A stretch of 64,000 nt of DNA from Stenopsyche tienmushanensis (Eukaryota; Arthropoda; Insecta; Trichoptera; Stenopsychidae): NCBI GenBank assembly GCA_008973525.1, contig WACJ01000551.1, positions 1,054,001 to 1,118,000 on the forward strand, read 5' to 3'. The translations under genes were made by a program, and so were the position numbers. The notes below the pieces were generated by a model. The model was not told the origin of the DNA. It searched no databases and was given only the letters and a program-made list of their open reading frames with translations. Positions 10,307 through 22,764 of this stretch are shown here, one piece after another. The first letter of the stretch is position 1, and the number at the start of each line of letters is the position of its first letter.

Positions 10307-12429
10307 TAATATTATATTATGCATTAATATTATCAACGTCATTTATAATAAATAAATTCAGAAATAATAATCCTGACGATACTTTTAGTCATGGGAAATA
10401 TAATTAAAGCAAATAAAAGCAAACCTTTTTATTTAGATTAAAATCCCTGAAATTACTTTTAAAATAAAGTTTAGCATATCTTTGATCGAAAATAATTTTT
10501 GCTTTTCTTTAAGCGTAGATTAAATTTGTTACGATAAGGCTCCACTTGAATGTCAAATGCAGAAAATTACCTTACTTTGAGTTTATTGAGAAAAATAACT
10601 TTCTTGAGCTCAAACAGGATATTTTTCATCAATGCAGCAATATCTTCTTGTAGGTCAAGGTCTTAGTATTGGACTATTTTTAAAGACGATCATAAGATTA
10701 GTAATCCCGCATTATTATTGTACAATTCAGATGAAATTTGATTTATATGCTCTGTCTGTGTGCTGTGTATCCGTGTGAACGCTCTAAAATACTAAACATC
10801 GGATAACGATGTTGTTCAACAAATAATAAAAAAAATTGTCCTAGTTTAAAATATAATATTTAATTATGTACGATTATTGCAGATCTTAATTTGACACATG
10901 TTCGTTTGAAAATTATGTATGTATCCCTATAACGATTGGTTTAATTGAATTACGCTTTCGTTCCCATGGAGGGTTATATGTACATCATGGCGTTTATGTA
11001 CTTGAACAACAATGGAAAATAAGTCATCAAAGGGTTTTTTCAAGGATTCGGCAAAAACAATTGGGAGTCACGTCACAAACAGGAGCGCGTGTAAATTTTA
11101 TTGCTGGGCGGGAGTCAAAGGCGAAAGGCGAATCCCAATTAGCGGGCTCCAGGTGAGGGCAGCAGCTGTACGAATTCTCCTAAACTTCTCTTTGATTTCC
11201 ACACACGCGTAATTTCCTGCGATTCCTTCTGCCGTGATCATATCAAAACAGGATACGCATGGAACAATACGAGGATACGATTGGGCGTGGAATGCCTCCT
11301 CTTTTTCTGGCACGGATTTTCCATAATGAAATATTAATTTATTGTTGATAAAAGCGCTTATTGATAATTCAGCATCGGGAATAATTCCATGGCATAAGAA
11401 TAAAACGATATGAGATCCTTCATAAAATATATAATATTTATTTACAGTAAAACGACATACTATAAGAATATGTATCGATATAAACAATGTTTAGCTTTTG
11501 ATAGTAAGATTTTTTTAGATCATCTGCTGCTGATCTCATATATATATTTTAAAATAGAATATCTCCATTTGTGTGTTTTCCTTGTAACGCGATCCAAGAA
11601 AAATATAACGTACTCGTACTTGTTATGCATAAATTCTATGGAATATAATTTTACTCAAAATTATAACTTTGTAAATGTGATAAAATAAGTATAAATAATT
11701 GCAAAAAATATTTCATGTTGTAAAACATTATATAGTTGCACGATTTGTTTGAAATTAATCAGTCCGCATTTGAACAAGTGTTAAAACACACAAAGACCCG
11801 AAAAAGTGGCCCAAAGTATGGCTTAATTTAAATATGCATACTTTCATACAAAGCCTGCATTTTTCATGCAAAAAAATAGGAACGAGAGCAAAATATAAAA
11901 TATTTCCTCGTCCGGAATTCGTGACATAATTGTAATAATGTCATATATTCTCATTAAGTCGAGTGAGAAAGCTCATTCCCCGCAAGCGCGGAAGCCTATT
12001 TTTCTCGCATAAATGTAAACAAAGGCATATATCCCTATTACAAGGACGATCCCGCAGGATGCTTTTTATACAGGGAGGACCTTATTTTTTATGTCCTAGT
12101 ATAATGATCGCATAACATAAAGGATCGAGAGTATTGGCTGCGAGTGGCGCTATCGCATTACTTTCAGTAATCTTACCTGCGCGAACAAACGTGGGATTGT
12201 CTCTGGAGGTGAAATCTTGGAATAATCTCGGCTTTCCTCAAGACGAAATGTATATGTTAGAAGATTATACTGTTTTATTACTTCGGTTATGATATCTGCT
12301 TTTATGAGATGTTTATCGGCTTAGAAAAGCAATATTTTATAGGAATAATTCGTATAGTTCGCTTTAAAATGTATTTAATAAAATTCGATTGCCTCGATCC
12401 ATGTTTATCCTTAATATAATAACTGAAGA
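10307..12429. other. intergenic; mixed patch 11.0-11.4 kb
   Basis: No gene. The region 11020-11400 is GC-richer and open on both strands for short stretches, with no recognisable protein. The patch 11940-12260 includes TGGCGCTATCGCATTA, a word nearly repeated at 19750-19766. Both patches are candidate non-coding elements. Confidence 0.45.
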
Positions 12430-12875
12430 TGAAGAATGAGTTATCGAAGGGTCAGGTAGCCAAACTGATCCCTAAGTCTGGCCTGACAACAAAAATATTT
12501 TTTTTGTCTGTTTGGTGGAACTGCAATAACGCAGGAAAAAATAATCAGCCTTGAATGGAAGACAATTTGACATCCTCCTCATTTTTCAGACATCGTTCTA
12601 TCGGATTTCTATCTTTTTAGATTTATGCAGCATTATTTGGATGGGAAAAAATACAAAACAAACGATGAGGTCCAAAATGGACTGTTAGAATATTTTCATT
12701 CAAAGTCTGTGATATTTTACAATATGAAGAAGCATTAAAATGTTACCAGATAGGTGAAGAGAGGTTACATTTAACGATGGAAATTACATTTTATAATAGT
12801 ATGTTAAAATTTAAAAAAAACGTATAAGCATTCAAATCTTTCATTTAAAAAACGAAAATCTTTTTGGGTACATCT
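12430..12875 (+). mobile_element. mariner 3' fragment
   Basis: Starts within the transposase: PKSGLTTKIFFLSVWWNCNN (12470-12530) matches the family's AKPGL..KKVML.VWWDW box. The segment with the second catalytic Asp is deleted. Then HPPHFSDIVLSDFYLF carries the third catalytic Asp (SD), followed by MQHYLDGKKYKTNDEVQNGL and a degraded C-terminus. The right end, CTTTTTGGGTACATCTT, finishes at 12875 with TA at 12876-12877. The 5' half and left inverted repeat are absent. Confidence 0.8.
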
Positions 12876-14537
12876 TATAATTAATTTAAAATATAATCAT
12901 ACCATTTCAAATTTGTAAAGTATATTGGTGCATATTATCTTAAAAAATAGGGGTGATTAAATTCTATTTAACGTCTCATTGACCTCTGATGAATTATATT
13001 TAAGTAGTTATCATTTCTTTCCACTTTATATGACTTTATAATAGAGATAAGATTGATAATCATAAAGTATTCAAATAAAATTTAATGTTAATAAGAATTC
13101 AATTTTGGATGATTGTTATGATAATTAATACATTGTACACACGTCTATATAGAAGGTCAAATTTTACTTTAGTACCAAATGCATGTTTAGATTATAAATT
13201 CAAAATCAGGAATTCATTCGCAACAAAAGAGATCGTGAGGGGGTAGACGAACATTTAATACATCCCTTTTACAGTAATAACACGAAGAGCGTTGGTTCTG
13301 GAAGGTAGAAAGGTGGATGGCAGTCGAGATTGGGCCAAGGTACACAGGGGCTGAAGTAAACAACTTGACATTTTAGTGTGTTATTAAACTTGTCATTAGC
13401 ATTCTACGACGCCCGTTCCTTGCACACCGGAGACCCAGACTTTGCCTTTCCCAAACAGTGGGAAAAAGAAAAATAAATAAATATGAAACAGAGGCCACGA
13501 ACGATTCGGAACGACCCGACAAACAGATATAATCTCGGGAGATAAATGAAATATTTATGCGGGATGCTGCGAGGGCTGCCGCTGGGGCGACAATGCATCG
13601 TCGTACAGATAAAAAAATCAGAATTTTTAAATTGGTAGCAAAATATTTCCTGTGAAATCAGCCGGTGTGTATTCCGCAAAAGAATTATTGCAGAGCGAAA
13701 AACCATTAAATTTGTCACAAGTCTTAAAATAATATCCTTCGCGAAAAATATACTGTAGTTTTTGCTGAAAAAAAAAAATTCTACGCCACTTACTTTCCTC
13801 TAAGAGAGATAGATTGCGATACCAATTGAACTATCAACAGATTCATTCTCGAGCTCCCGAGGGTACTCGTGGTCTACCCGAGTATCAAGTGTTGTTTTAT
13901 TTCTGCGAATGCCGTCTTTTTATTCAAGAAACCAACTCTTTCCACTGCCTTCTTTCATATATATCTGCCTCTAAAGGGGGCTTTCATTTTTAAACAAGTG
14001 AGATATTACTTTCGTGTGTTTCATTCCCTGGAAAAACATTTTTCGAGTATCATAAATATCTGATGTAAACTCGCCCCTTTCGCTCATAAATAATTAAAGT
14101 GATTGACGATTCTGCCATCATTGAATAGCACCAATTATTATTTTTCCTCAAGCTAATTGCATTGAAAATTCGGAGAGCCGTAATTAATGCATGTGGTACT
14201 CGCGTATGAGTATTATTAAAAATGATCAACATTAAAAAGGCTAGACTCCCAAAAAACGATAGGTCACAGGACAGGGGTAATGAACATTTTTTTGAATCAG
14301 TGCATTCGACTGAAAAAAATAATGGCGATGTGGCAATTTGCATAAATATATACGTTTGAATCTAATCGCAGTTGAGCTCGTTCGCTATACCAAAATCATT
14401 ATTTAGTACCAAAACACTCAACAGCAGGCACGAAACTTTTATTATATATATAAACGTATTCAAACAAAATGTTAAAATAAGCAAATAAACTAAACAATAT
14501 TTTATCGAACTATTTTCATCATCAAAGTATATTATTA
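12876..14537. other. intergenic; candidate non-coding islands 13.2-14.34 kb
   Basis: AT-rich to about 13.2 kb, then compositionally complex. It contains GCCGTAATTAATGC (14177-14190) and ATTTGCAT (14336-14343), homeodomain- and octamer-like words. No frame with protein-like composition. Confidence 0.4.
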
Positions 14538-14629
14538 ACAGGTCAGTCCAAAAGTTCGTGTACATTTTTTTAAATAATACATAATTTGCACAATAATACA
14601 AATGCGCATGAACTTTTGGACTGACCTGA
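14538..14629. mobile_element. 92-bp palindromic MITE with mariner-type ends
   Basis: Left end CAGGTCAGTCCAAAAGTTCG (from 14539) is inverted at the right (GAACTTTTGGACTGACCTG, ending 14628), with TA on both sides (14536-14537 and 14630-14631). The terminal repeats are about 25 bp around an AT-rich core. It codes for nothing and would need a mariner transposase in trans. A second, one-ended copy lies at 41935-41997. Confidence 0.88.
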
Positions 14630-16984
14630 TATAATTTTGTATGCTTCTCATTGTTTTGAATACAAACCAAACTCTACACGTGCCATTTGTTGTTTATTAT
14701 TTAAATTCAAGTAATTTATTGACATTTTTTGTAAAGTGTAAAAATGTTAATATGCTATATTTAAAATCATATTTATGCTGGATTTTGGAACTCCGTAGCT
14801 GCAGAGCCATGTCAGTCCAATGGACTGCTTTTAATGTTATATATAATTTCACCTTTCATTAATGATATAATATCGAATTTCGAAAGTGTGTCAGATGGAT
14901 GTTTGATTGTTTTCTTTTCGTGAAAAAGGGGTGCCGTTCTGGGGAAAGTTTCACACTTGGAGGGTTGAAACCGAACCTACGTTTGCCCTGCGTCAATATG
15001 CTGGAGCACGTGTGCGGGGTACAACGTCATTATAACGCGTGTAAAAGTTTATTTTCTGGCATAATGTCGAAATATTTTATTGCCTTTATTAGAAAGCGCT
15101 CCGCCATTTGAATTTACTGCCCGACATAACGTTCGAAGGCATCATACCGGGCGTACGCATCGTATTTATAGCCCCGGCTTATAATGACTCGAATAGATGG
15201 TTTATTTCTGAAATACCGACATGAAACCTATCAATCCATCATGCTAAAAGCCAAATAACACTATTTATAGGCGCGCAACTTCTGGACTCTGGCCCTGAGA
15301 TGGGTTCCATGGGACCCGAAACTAAATGCTCCACTTGTTTTCTTTTAATGAAATCGATACTATGGCACTACTGGCGTTAATATTCGGCTGAAAGTACCTT
15401 AATTTAGCTAATACGAATGTATCAAAAGGATTAATTAACTAAATATCATAAAATGAACTGAAATTAAATACTAAATGTTTTTGGAAATAATAGATTTAAA
15501 TAATAATTTTCTATCGAATATAGTTCCAATTACTTCACATAATCAATTTTAACACTGTCTGAATTTGTTTAAAATACTTTGATTGGTTTCAATCAAAGTC
15601 AGTGAATTTCAGATGATTGGCTGACATAAGAATTAGATCATTTTTTTTACATTCAAGTCGAATCATAAAATATATATACAGTATAAAAAATACTATTTTT
15701 ATGAAAGCAAATATAATGTATCTAATTTAGCATAAAAATGGTTAAAGTTAAAAATCAGCCCATTTAAATATTTGTGTGAAAATTAACATAAAAAAATATT
15801 TGCACCAATGTCAAAATGAAACTCGGACAGCCAGTAGCTCTTTATACATTTATTAAAAAATAATACTTTAAAAAGAGTTTAAAAAGATAATTGAAAGCAA
15901 TCAAGTATTATTTTATTGAAAGCTCGATATGATGATACTTTTTGACTTATGTGATGATCAATCTCTTAAACGATGATCAGCTTTGACATCGAATCAAATG
16001 CTCAATTGAATACAACAAATCTTTAAACGCGTCACTTCATTTTAAGTATACATAAATCAAGCGCGGTCCATCACAAAAAGCAATACATGAAGATGGATGT
16101 TGATTTGTTATTTATATACAATGAAATGGATAAATTCTATTTGCAAATTTGTATATTTTTCGCTTGAAAGGCTGCGAAAAAATTAATCCTTTTAGCGTAT
16201 GACAAACATGTCGCTTATTTTAAAACATTCGAATAAATGATAGCACCCGACGTTCATGTTACATCTTTAAATATAACAGTAAAACAGAGGGTTGTTGTCG
16301 TCCCAAAAAACATTTTAGTTTATGGTCTTTCGAGTAATAAATATATCCTTTGTAGTTGTGTTGTCTGTGTCTTTGTAAAAATAGTTTTTAGACTTTCTTT
16401 TAAAGAAATAAACGCTTTTCAGCTGGAGATTTCATGTCAACCAAATGTGTATTATTGGAACGTACGATCGTTAATATTATTTCTTTGTTGAAGGTGGCAT
16501 AAGGCCAATTACAAAAACATCAAAGCAACGACGACAGATATTTAAATATGAATGATGATATTTTAATTATGGTGTATTTATGATAAGGGGAATATTTTTG
16601 ACAGCATTATTATCAATAGACATGGTATTTTTCATCATATATTGAAGATACCACATTCATATCGATTGATGCGATATATTGAGATTAGATTGAGGCAATA
16701 CTTTTGGTACAAAGCTAATTTTTGTTTCAATCAATTTTTGAAACTTGAATAATTGTACATACTGGCATTGAACTAAAATTTACAAAGCTGATTTTTTGTC
16801 TACAAGTAGTTTACGTTCATTATTGTTAAATAGACGTCGTTTACTTCTGATACAAGGTGGTTAAGGGTTCAGTAGACAAACAGGTCTATAGGAATTATTA
16901 AAACTATTTGTAAGCATAGGTAATTTTACTTATTTTAAATACTATTCCAGGAATTATCTTTGGCAAAATAAAAATATCTTTACA
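14630..16984. other. AT-rich intergenic DNA with small mixed patches
   Basis: No gene. The patch 14930-15350 is GC-richer without a supported frame. A 10-bp perfect hairpin sits at 15576-15599. Confidence 0.5.
15576..15599. repeat. perfect 10-bp hairpin, 4-nt loop
   Basis: ACTTTGATTG (15576-15585), loop GTTT, CAATCAAAGT (15590-15599). Confidence 0.85.
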
Positions 16985-17050
16985 TTTAAGGCGTGATAGC
17001 GCAGTACATTCAGGACACATGTAACACAGTACAATCCCTGTCGTAAAGAG
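16985..17050 (+). repeat. tRNA-like fragment (possible SINE head)
   Basis: GGCGTGATAGCGCAGTA resembles a tRNA A box (TRGYNNAGY type). About 30 bp later, ACAGTACAATCCCTGTCG resembles a weak B box. The spacing suits a tRNA-derived SINE head. No cloverleaf can be drawn, so it is not a tRNA gene. Confidence 0.3.
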
Positions 17051-17100
17051 AGTCTGCTTGATAAGAAATTCCAAGAATTTGAAGTCATTTTTAGTTTAGC

Positions 17101-17475
17101 AATTTTTTTGAAAGCCAGGCGCGCATTACGTGAAATTCATGTTAATACGAAAGCGAGAAACACTAGAAATAAAATAACGCGAGAGCATTATAAAAATGTA
17201 GCTATGGCCATGGAAAAAAAACAATGAAACAAGCACACTTATGGTTATTTGAACAGAGAGGGAGAGAGAATGGGGGCAGAACGAGGAGAGGGCAGGACTT
17301 TTGCTGTTTTCCTGAACAGTTGTGGGTCGCGCATAAAATAGCTATAAAGTATTCGCAGCCGCGGAGCCCTCTGGCGCGTGTAAAATAATAATTACTGCTT
17401 TTATAAGTATTGCACTAATGGCTTTCCCTCAGGCCCTCTCTCTCCGCCTTTTGCTCCTCTTTCAGCCTGCGTCTT
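17101..17475. promoter_or_regulatory. GAGA/CTCTC-flanked GC-rich segment
   Basis: A purine run AGAGAGGGAGAGAGAA (17255-17270) and GAGGAGAGGG (17284-17293) lie on one side. CCCTCTCTCTCC (17434-17445) lies on the other, so GAGAG-type sites face each other across a GC-rich centre with GCGCATAAAATAG and TAAAATAATAATTAC. GAGA-factor sites mark insect promoters and Polycomb/trithorax elements; that role is inference here. No transcription start or gene was identified beside it. Confidence 0.3.
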
Positions 17476-17739
17476 TTACAGCCATCAAAAAACTTTAAAA
17501 ATGTCCATGGGAAGTGTCGCACTAAATGCATTCTTGAATCCTGTTAAATCGAGCTACAAAATTGCTGAGGGTGGAAGATGGTCTTTGATATAAACACTGA
17601 GTCTTTGATATCAAAGCAGCGTTCCCTTACATAATTAATCAAATTTGGCTTATGTACTTGATATTTTTTTTTGAAAAAACTTAGCCTTCTTGCAATAGGA
17701 TCATATGGTTTTAAGAAATTATGATATAAAGCAACGATC

Positions 17740-17800
17740 AACATAATACGGCCCGCGGGCCGGATCCGGCCCTCTAAAAATTATTAAACTGCCCTCGATT
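17740..17800. mobile_element. hAT-like terminal remnant (GGCCCGCGGGCC motif)
   Basis: The 12-bp palindrome GGCCCGCGGGCC (17750-17761) is directly followed by CCGGATCCGG (17760-17769) and CCCTCTAAAAATTATTAAAC. This arrangement is characteristic of subterminal DNA of several animal hAT transposons, recalled from family knowledge. No target duplication, opposite end or transposase could be seen. Confidence 0.4.
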
Positions 17801-20175
17801 TTTAAATATGAATATTGCATTTATAAGATGTACTATTTTTATAAAGCGCGATACAAAATACAAATATACATGTAAAAAGTAAATTTACAAAAGAAAAAAA
17901 CTAAAAATTGATATATTTCCTTAAGCCCTTCCAGAAATATTGAAAACCATGTAATTTTTTGTCTCTATCGTTTCGCCATCCTTAACTAAAATATGTAAAT
18001 ATCTCAATGTTTTATATAGAAAACTATAGGGAAATATCATTTGTAACAAAAATAGGATTATTTAATATCCTTCAATATAAAATTTCCTATATTTATGTTG
18101 TGACAATTTATCTAAAATTTTGCCAAAAAGTATTATTAACCTTGAAGATTGCATTATAATATTAAAGTACACCAGAAAGCTTTTGCATATCGGTTTGTTA
18201 ATTTTAAATGGAAATTAAAAATATTAGAATTACTACAAAATTCACGAAGTTGAAGAAGATTTTCAGTTGGATTAAAGGATGTTTCTGCCTTGTTGGTTCG
18301 AGAGATTTTTTTTTCTTCGTGTATCGGGAAAAACAATATTTAAGAACACTATCAGTAAATTTAAAGTCGACATAAATTAAATTTGCAAAGTTATAGGCCG
18401 ACGACAAGAAGCTGCGCTGCACGAAACCGAGGAGACTAGATATATTAAACTTTTTTCAAGCTCAAATGTAAAATGTTAAAAAATTGATCACTTTTAAGCC
18501 TAACAAGGAAGAAACGTCCCTTAAGCGATCTTCGTATTCATAATGAATTGGAGACAAAATGCAAACTTAATTTTCATTTAACGATAAAATAGAGGAATTT
18601 AATCATCAAAAACTCAAATTTTGATAGCAGATAGTGAGATAGTGACCCCTGATATGCTGTAAATCTCTGTTAAGCTTGAAGTTCATATAAAATCATGGTA
18701 ACTCCTTTTAAGATCTTTATTTCTAAAAAAATCTAAACCATCCTTTATTAGTAAAAAAAATATCATAAAACAATCATTGTTCTTAAGATGACAATTGATA
18801 AAATTATCGAGTTTCGATAATCGATTAATTGATAAAATTGCAGTGTAAACTATTAGGAAATACAATTGAATGATGGTAAAACTTTTCTTTTAAAAATGTG
18901 TGGGTCTTTCCTTAAGGCACAGCTGTTCTTTTGGAAACAAAAATAATCAAAAAGTTTCTTGTGGTCTATTTTAGACGCTCTAAAAATAGTTCCAATATTT
19001 CAACACAGTAATAGGGTAAAATAATGAGATTGTAAAAATCGATCTCTAAATAAAAATGAGTATTGAAAAATATGTAATCGAATCAACATTTTAATAATTT
19101 TTACTCGAAATCGACGAAAAAATAAACATTTCGCTTGAGTTTAATTTTTGTATACAATTCACATTAAGTGGGTTAACACAAAGTCCGAACGAAACTGAGG
19201 GATAAACAAAGGGGTAAAAATGGAAAGAGTTAATTTCCGCGTCAGTCATATAAAAGACTGACAGTTATCTCTTTATGTGTAACTACAGCGTCCATTAAAT
19301 GAACGAATTTTAAGCCGGTTAAACGAAACATTTTAAACTTTCACCACAGAAAATACATGAAAAGTATGGTAGCTGCCAGCGCACATGCCAAATTATACTA
19401 ATGTCCGACGTTTATGTAAATTGCTTTCGATCTTCATTAATTTTTTGCGAAAAAATCATGCAAAAAAATAGCCAAAATCTTGCGACGAATTCATTGCGGA
19501 CTGAAATAGCTCTCGTAATTAATTTTCAGCAATGAAAATCATGACAATAAAAACATAAATTCTCGACGATAATCCCCTTTATTACCCTCACTATGGAATG
19601 TAAATACGACAAATAAATAATGAAGAAGTTAAAACACTCACAAATCCCTCAAGAAACACCCCCAAAAATGTCGAAAAGGGATGCATTTATTGGCGATGGG
19701 GTGCGTTGAAAAGAGTGCGAAATAGCGTGTTTATTTCCATTATAAGACATGGCGTTATCGCATTAATTGAATGCTGTACAAACTCCATTGATCTTTATTT
19801 TAAATTGGATCTTCGACTGGTGTAGAGAACAGCTTAAGTCAATACTGTTGTGCGTACGACGACAAATATACAATTTGCAAATAAAACTATGCTCTTTAAT
19901 GATCAACTATATTCGTCCAATTTGATGATGATGGATACTCAATATGGTGGTTCTTATTTTTCGACTTTTAAAAAATTGAATGGTCACCTCGTCATATGAT
20001 TTTTTTCCCTAAAAAAATGGTATATTTATTAGTGTATTTTGAAGTGGAATAGCATACAGAAATAATCACTACTTCACTAGCTTTAGTGAAGGTTGACTGC
20101 AACCTTCCCCTAAGGTTTAAGAAGAAGTGGGACAAAATTGATCAAAGTGATTATAAAACATTAATTTAAGATACC
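17801..20175. other. AT-rich intergenic DNA; mixed patch 19.2-19.8 kb
   Basis: No recognisable gene. Overlapping minus-strand frames at 18154-18422 look like random AT-rich sequence. The patch 19200-19770 is more complex and includes TGGCGTTATCGCATTAAT. It is a possible non-coding element. Confidence 0.45.
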
Positions 20176-20868
20176 ATGTCCTCAAAAATTACAGAAAATA
20201 TTGCTGTAGAAAGGATTTCTTTTGCTCAAAAATTACTTCAAGTACATCAATCTCGAGATTACTATAAAGAGCTGCTGAATATTTCCATTGTTTACTTGGG
20301 AGGAATTTCTGAAAAAAGAGTTTCATTTAAAAGGCCTTCTGATCGTCACCGTGCTAAATATATGGCTAAAGTTATATATTGCTTGAAGACTTTCCTATTT
20401 AAACATCAGTTTAAACTGACGAAAAAGGAAGAGCAGACCTTGCATTATTTGAAAGTATAAACCAAACAATGGCCAAAGTCGAAATGAAAAAAAATATTGG
20501 GTCATATATGGTACTTGTCGGAAGAGTTGATGTCTTTTGCATTTTTTTGACGACGAACTTTCAATTCAAGACAAGAAAAATATAGTAGATGCACTAAGAA
20601 TCGAAGTTGTAAAGGATTTCCCATCACCGAAAAAAGCATAGAAGACAGTGTGATTAGCAACTCTATAATTTTTCCAGATGCTGGGATTCATCTCATCACA
20701 GTTTTGTAATAAAAATGTTGACTTTGGAAGGGTGACTCTGATTTTGAGGTTGCAAAGAAAGTGGTCCATTCTATACGGGTAGTAAATGATATTGCTGAGC
20801 GTGGTGTTGTCTTAATGGAGGAATATAATAAATTTATGACAATCGTTTTTGTTGATAAAAGATCATAG
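20176..20868 (+). pseudogene. broken arthropod repeat-derived gene (unknown function)
   Basis: Three pieces in different frames. Piece 1 (20176-20460, 94 aa, ATG start) carries IVYLGGISEKRVSFKRPSDR, HRAKYMAKVIYCLKTFLFKH and QFKLTKKEEQTL. Piece 2 (20503-20547) reads HIWYLSEELMSFAFF, then a T-run causes a shift into FFDDELSIQDKKNIVDALR. Piece 3 (20758-20868) reads VVHSIRVVNDIAERGVVLME ending KFMTIVFVDKRS. From memory, these boxes (FLGG, HRARWM.K.IYSLK, WYLSEEL, FFDD, VVND.AERGV) belong to a multicopy arthropod and cnidarian protein family of transposable-element origin whose function is not established. The frames, internal stops and a missing middle show it is dead. Confidence 0.65.
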
Positions 20869-22760
20869 AAAAAAATATCCTAATACAAAAAAAAACTATG
20901 CTTCTATCCTGAATATATATGATTGTAATATTAAACGGATATCCTTAGTTATAATGTGAACATTAATTTTACATATGAATGTTTTATTTTGATGAATACA
21001 AGTTTGTGATTCATACAGTATTTTAATATTTTAAATTAAAATTCAAACCTTGGGAGCGACCCCTAAATGCCATTTTAAAAAATTGAAATAGTTTTTTTAG
21101 GGTGAAAAATCAAATGAGATGTTGATCGGTCAAATTTGTAACCCAAATATGGACCACCCTAATACTCACCCACTGCTTTTTATCTTCATACTGCGTTAAA
21201 TAATTTCTCTTACCTGCAACAATGAAAATTATGCAATTTTAATGCGAATTCTCAATTATACTTTAATTAAAATTCAATAATCTACGTAATTAAATACATT
21301 GGACTCAATAACTTTGTATCAATAAATGGTTTATATATAATTCAATAACTAGTTTCACTATATAAAAAATATTAAGATATGCTTGCATTTTATCACATAT
21401 TGAACCATCAGATATTGATAGCATATATAGGGATTTCATTGGACGTAACTTATTATATATATGGTGTGTAATTCATTGATGCTATCTTGCTTCGAGAGCC
21501 AGACAGCTTTTTATCAAAACAAGTTCCCAAATTTATAAATTTAAGGGTTTTATTATATGTTATGTAGCATACAGTCTATATTCACAAGTAATATTTTCTA
21601 TATGATGTTCTTAAAGTATCATTTTAGCTTCTTGTGCATTTAAAGCCAAGAAAACAAAGATGCATTTTACGTTCGAAATGAGAGTTTGCAGGAGTATTTC
21701 GGCGTCTTAAAATTTCATCAGCTCTCCTGCAGGAGATCAGACTGTTAATCGGCGAGGCCGTAAAACAATAGCGCTGTCTGAATTGCCCGCTCCTGGTGTT
21801 AAGTGGAACTATTATTTGAGAGTATATTTTTTCACCCGGAGTGAGAGGGTTGAAAGCACTCCCGATCCTGCAGGCTGCACCGGCAAAACATCGGCCGTAC
21901 ATTAAGAATTAATTAAAACGTTAGGTTGTTCCCCGTAAAAGCCTTATTAACGCCCGGCCCAAGATATATCGGCGCGCCGCCGCTGGAGAGGCTGCGATCG
22001 TAAAAACGGAAAGTGGAAGCGTTAATTCCGCGCCGCCGCTGATTTAAGGTTTCATTTTCGCCCCCCATTTTACGTTGGCCATCCAGATAATTTAATACCC
22101 CACAAAAAGGGGAGGAAATCCTGAATTTCCACTTCCGTTCGATTGGAAGTGTTATTCATAACTGCAAAGTCTTCCGTTTCGCTCATTTGCCGTACCGGCG
22201 TCTACCATTCAGCCCGCAAAGGTCGAGGACGGACTCAGTCTTGCGGAAACTGTCACTTGGGGCAGACCGAGGACCTTTCCAATCGTTAGACGTGTTCCAA
22301 ACGCAAAATTGAATAGTCGTGATAATAAATCGGGACACGTTGAAAGCCTACGCAATAAATAAGCAGGCATAAATTACGAGCAATTAATGAAAATTGACAC
22401 GTATAGATACTTTGGGAATAGGCCAAATTCTAACGACGCTGCGTAGTTTTTTGGCACCCCAGCAAGCAAATGCCAAAAATGGGTGATTTCATTTGCTGGA
22501 GTCATTAAAAATATATTTGACTCATAGATACACATGTATAACCCGAAGAGGGTGGCTTTCATGCTAATGGAAAAAGGGATTCCACTCAATGAGACTATGT
22601 TTGATGTCAATTGAAACTGTTTGTCCTGATTTTTATTTTTATTTGTATCATTTTTTCTCTAAAAAAATCTATTTGTATCACATAACCTAATCACACATTT
22701 GGTTAAAAAAAATATATTTTGAAATCTATAAAGATTACTTATGTATAAACTATAGATATG
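20869..22760. other. intergenic; GC-rich island 21.63-22.6 kb
   Basis: AT-rich to about 21.6 kb, then a long GC-rich island. It includes a 14-bp palindrome TCTCCTGCAGGAGA (21723-21736), GAGGCCGTAAAAC (GCCGTAA at 21757) and GGCGCGCCGCCGCTGG near 21972. Short frames on the minus strand are not protein-like. It is a candidate CpG-rich or non-coding element. Confidence 0.4.
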
Positions 22761-22764
22761 ATAC

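Noticed and set aside
16985..17050. tRNA gene
   Set aside because: A- and B-like boxes are present, but no acceptor, anticodon or T-arm pairing can be drawn. Kept only as a possible SINE piece.
18154..18422. Two overlapping minus frames considered as hAT transposase because of the nearby GGCCCGCGGGCC phrase
   Set aside because: No hAT motif could be matched in either frame.
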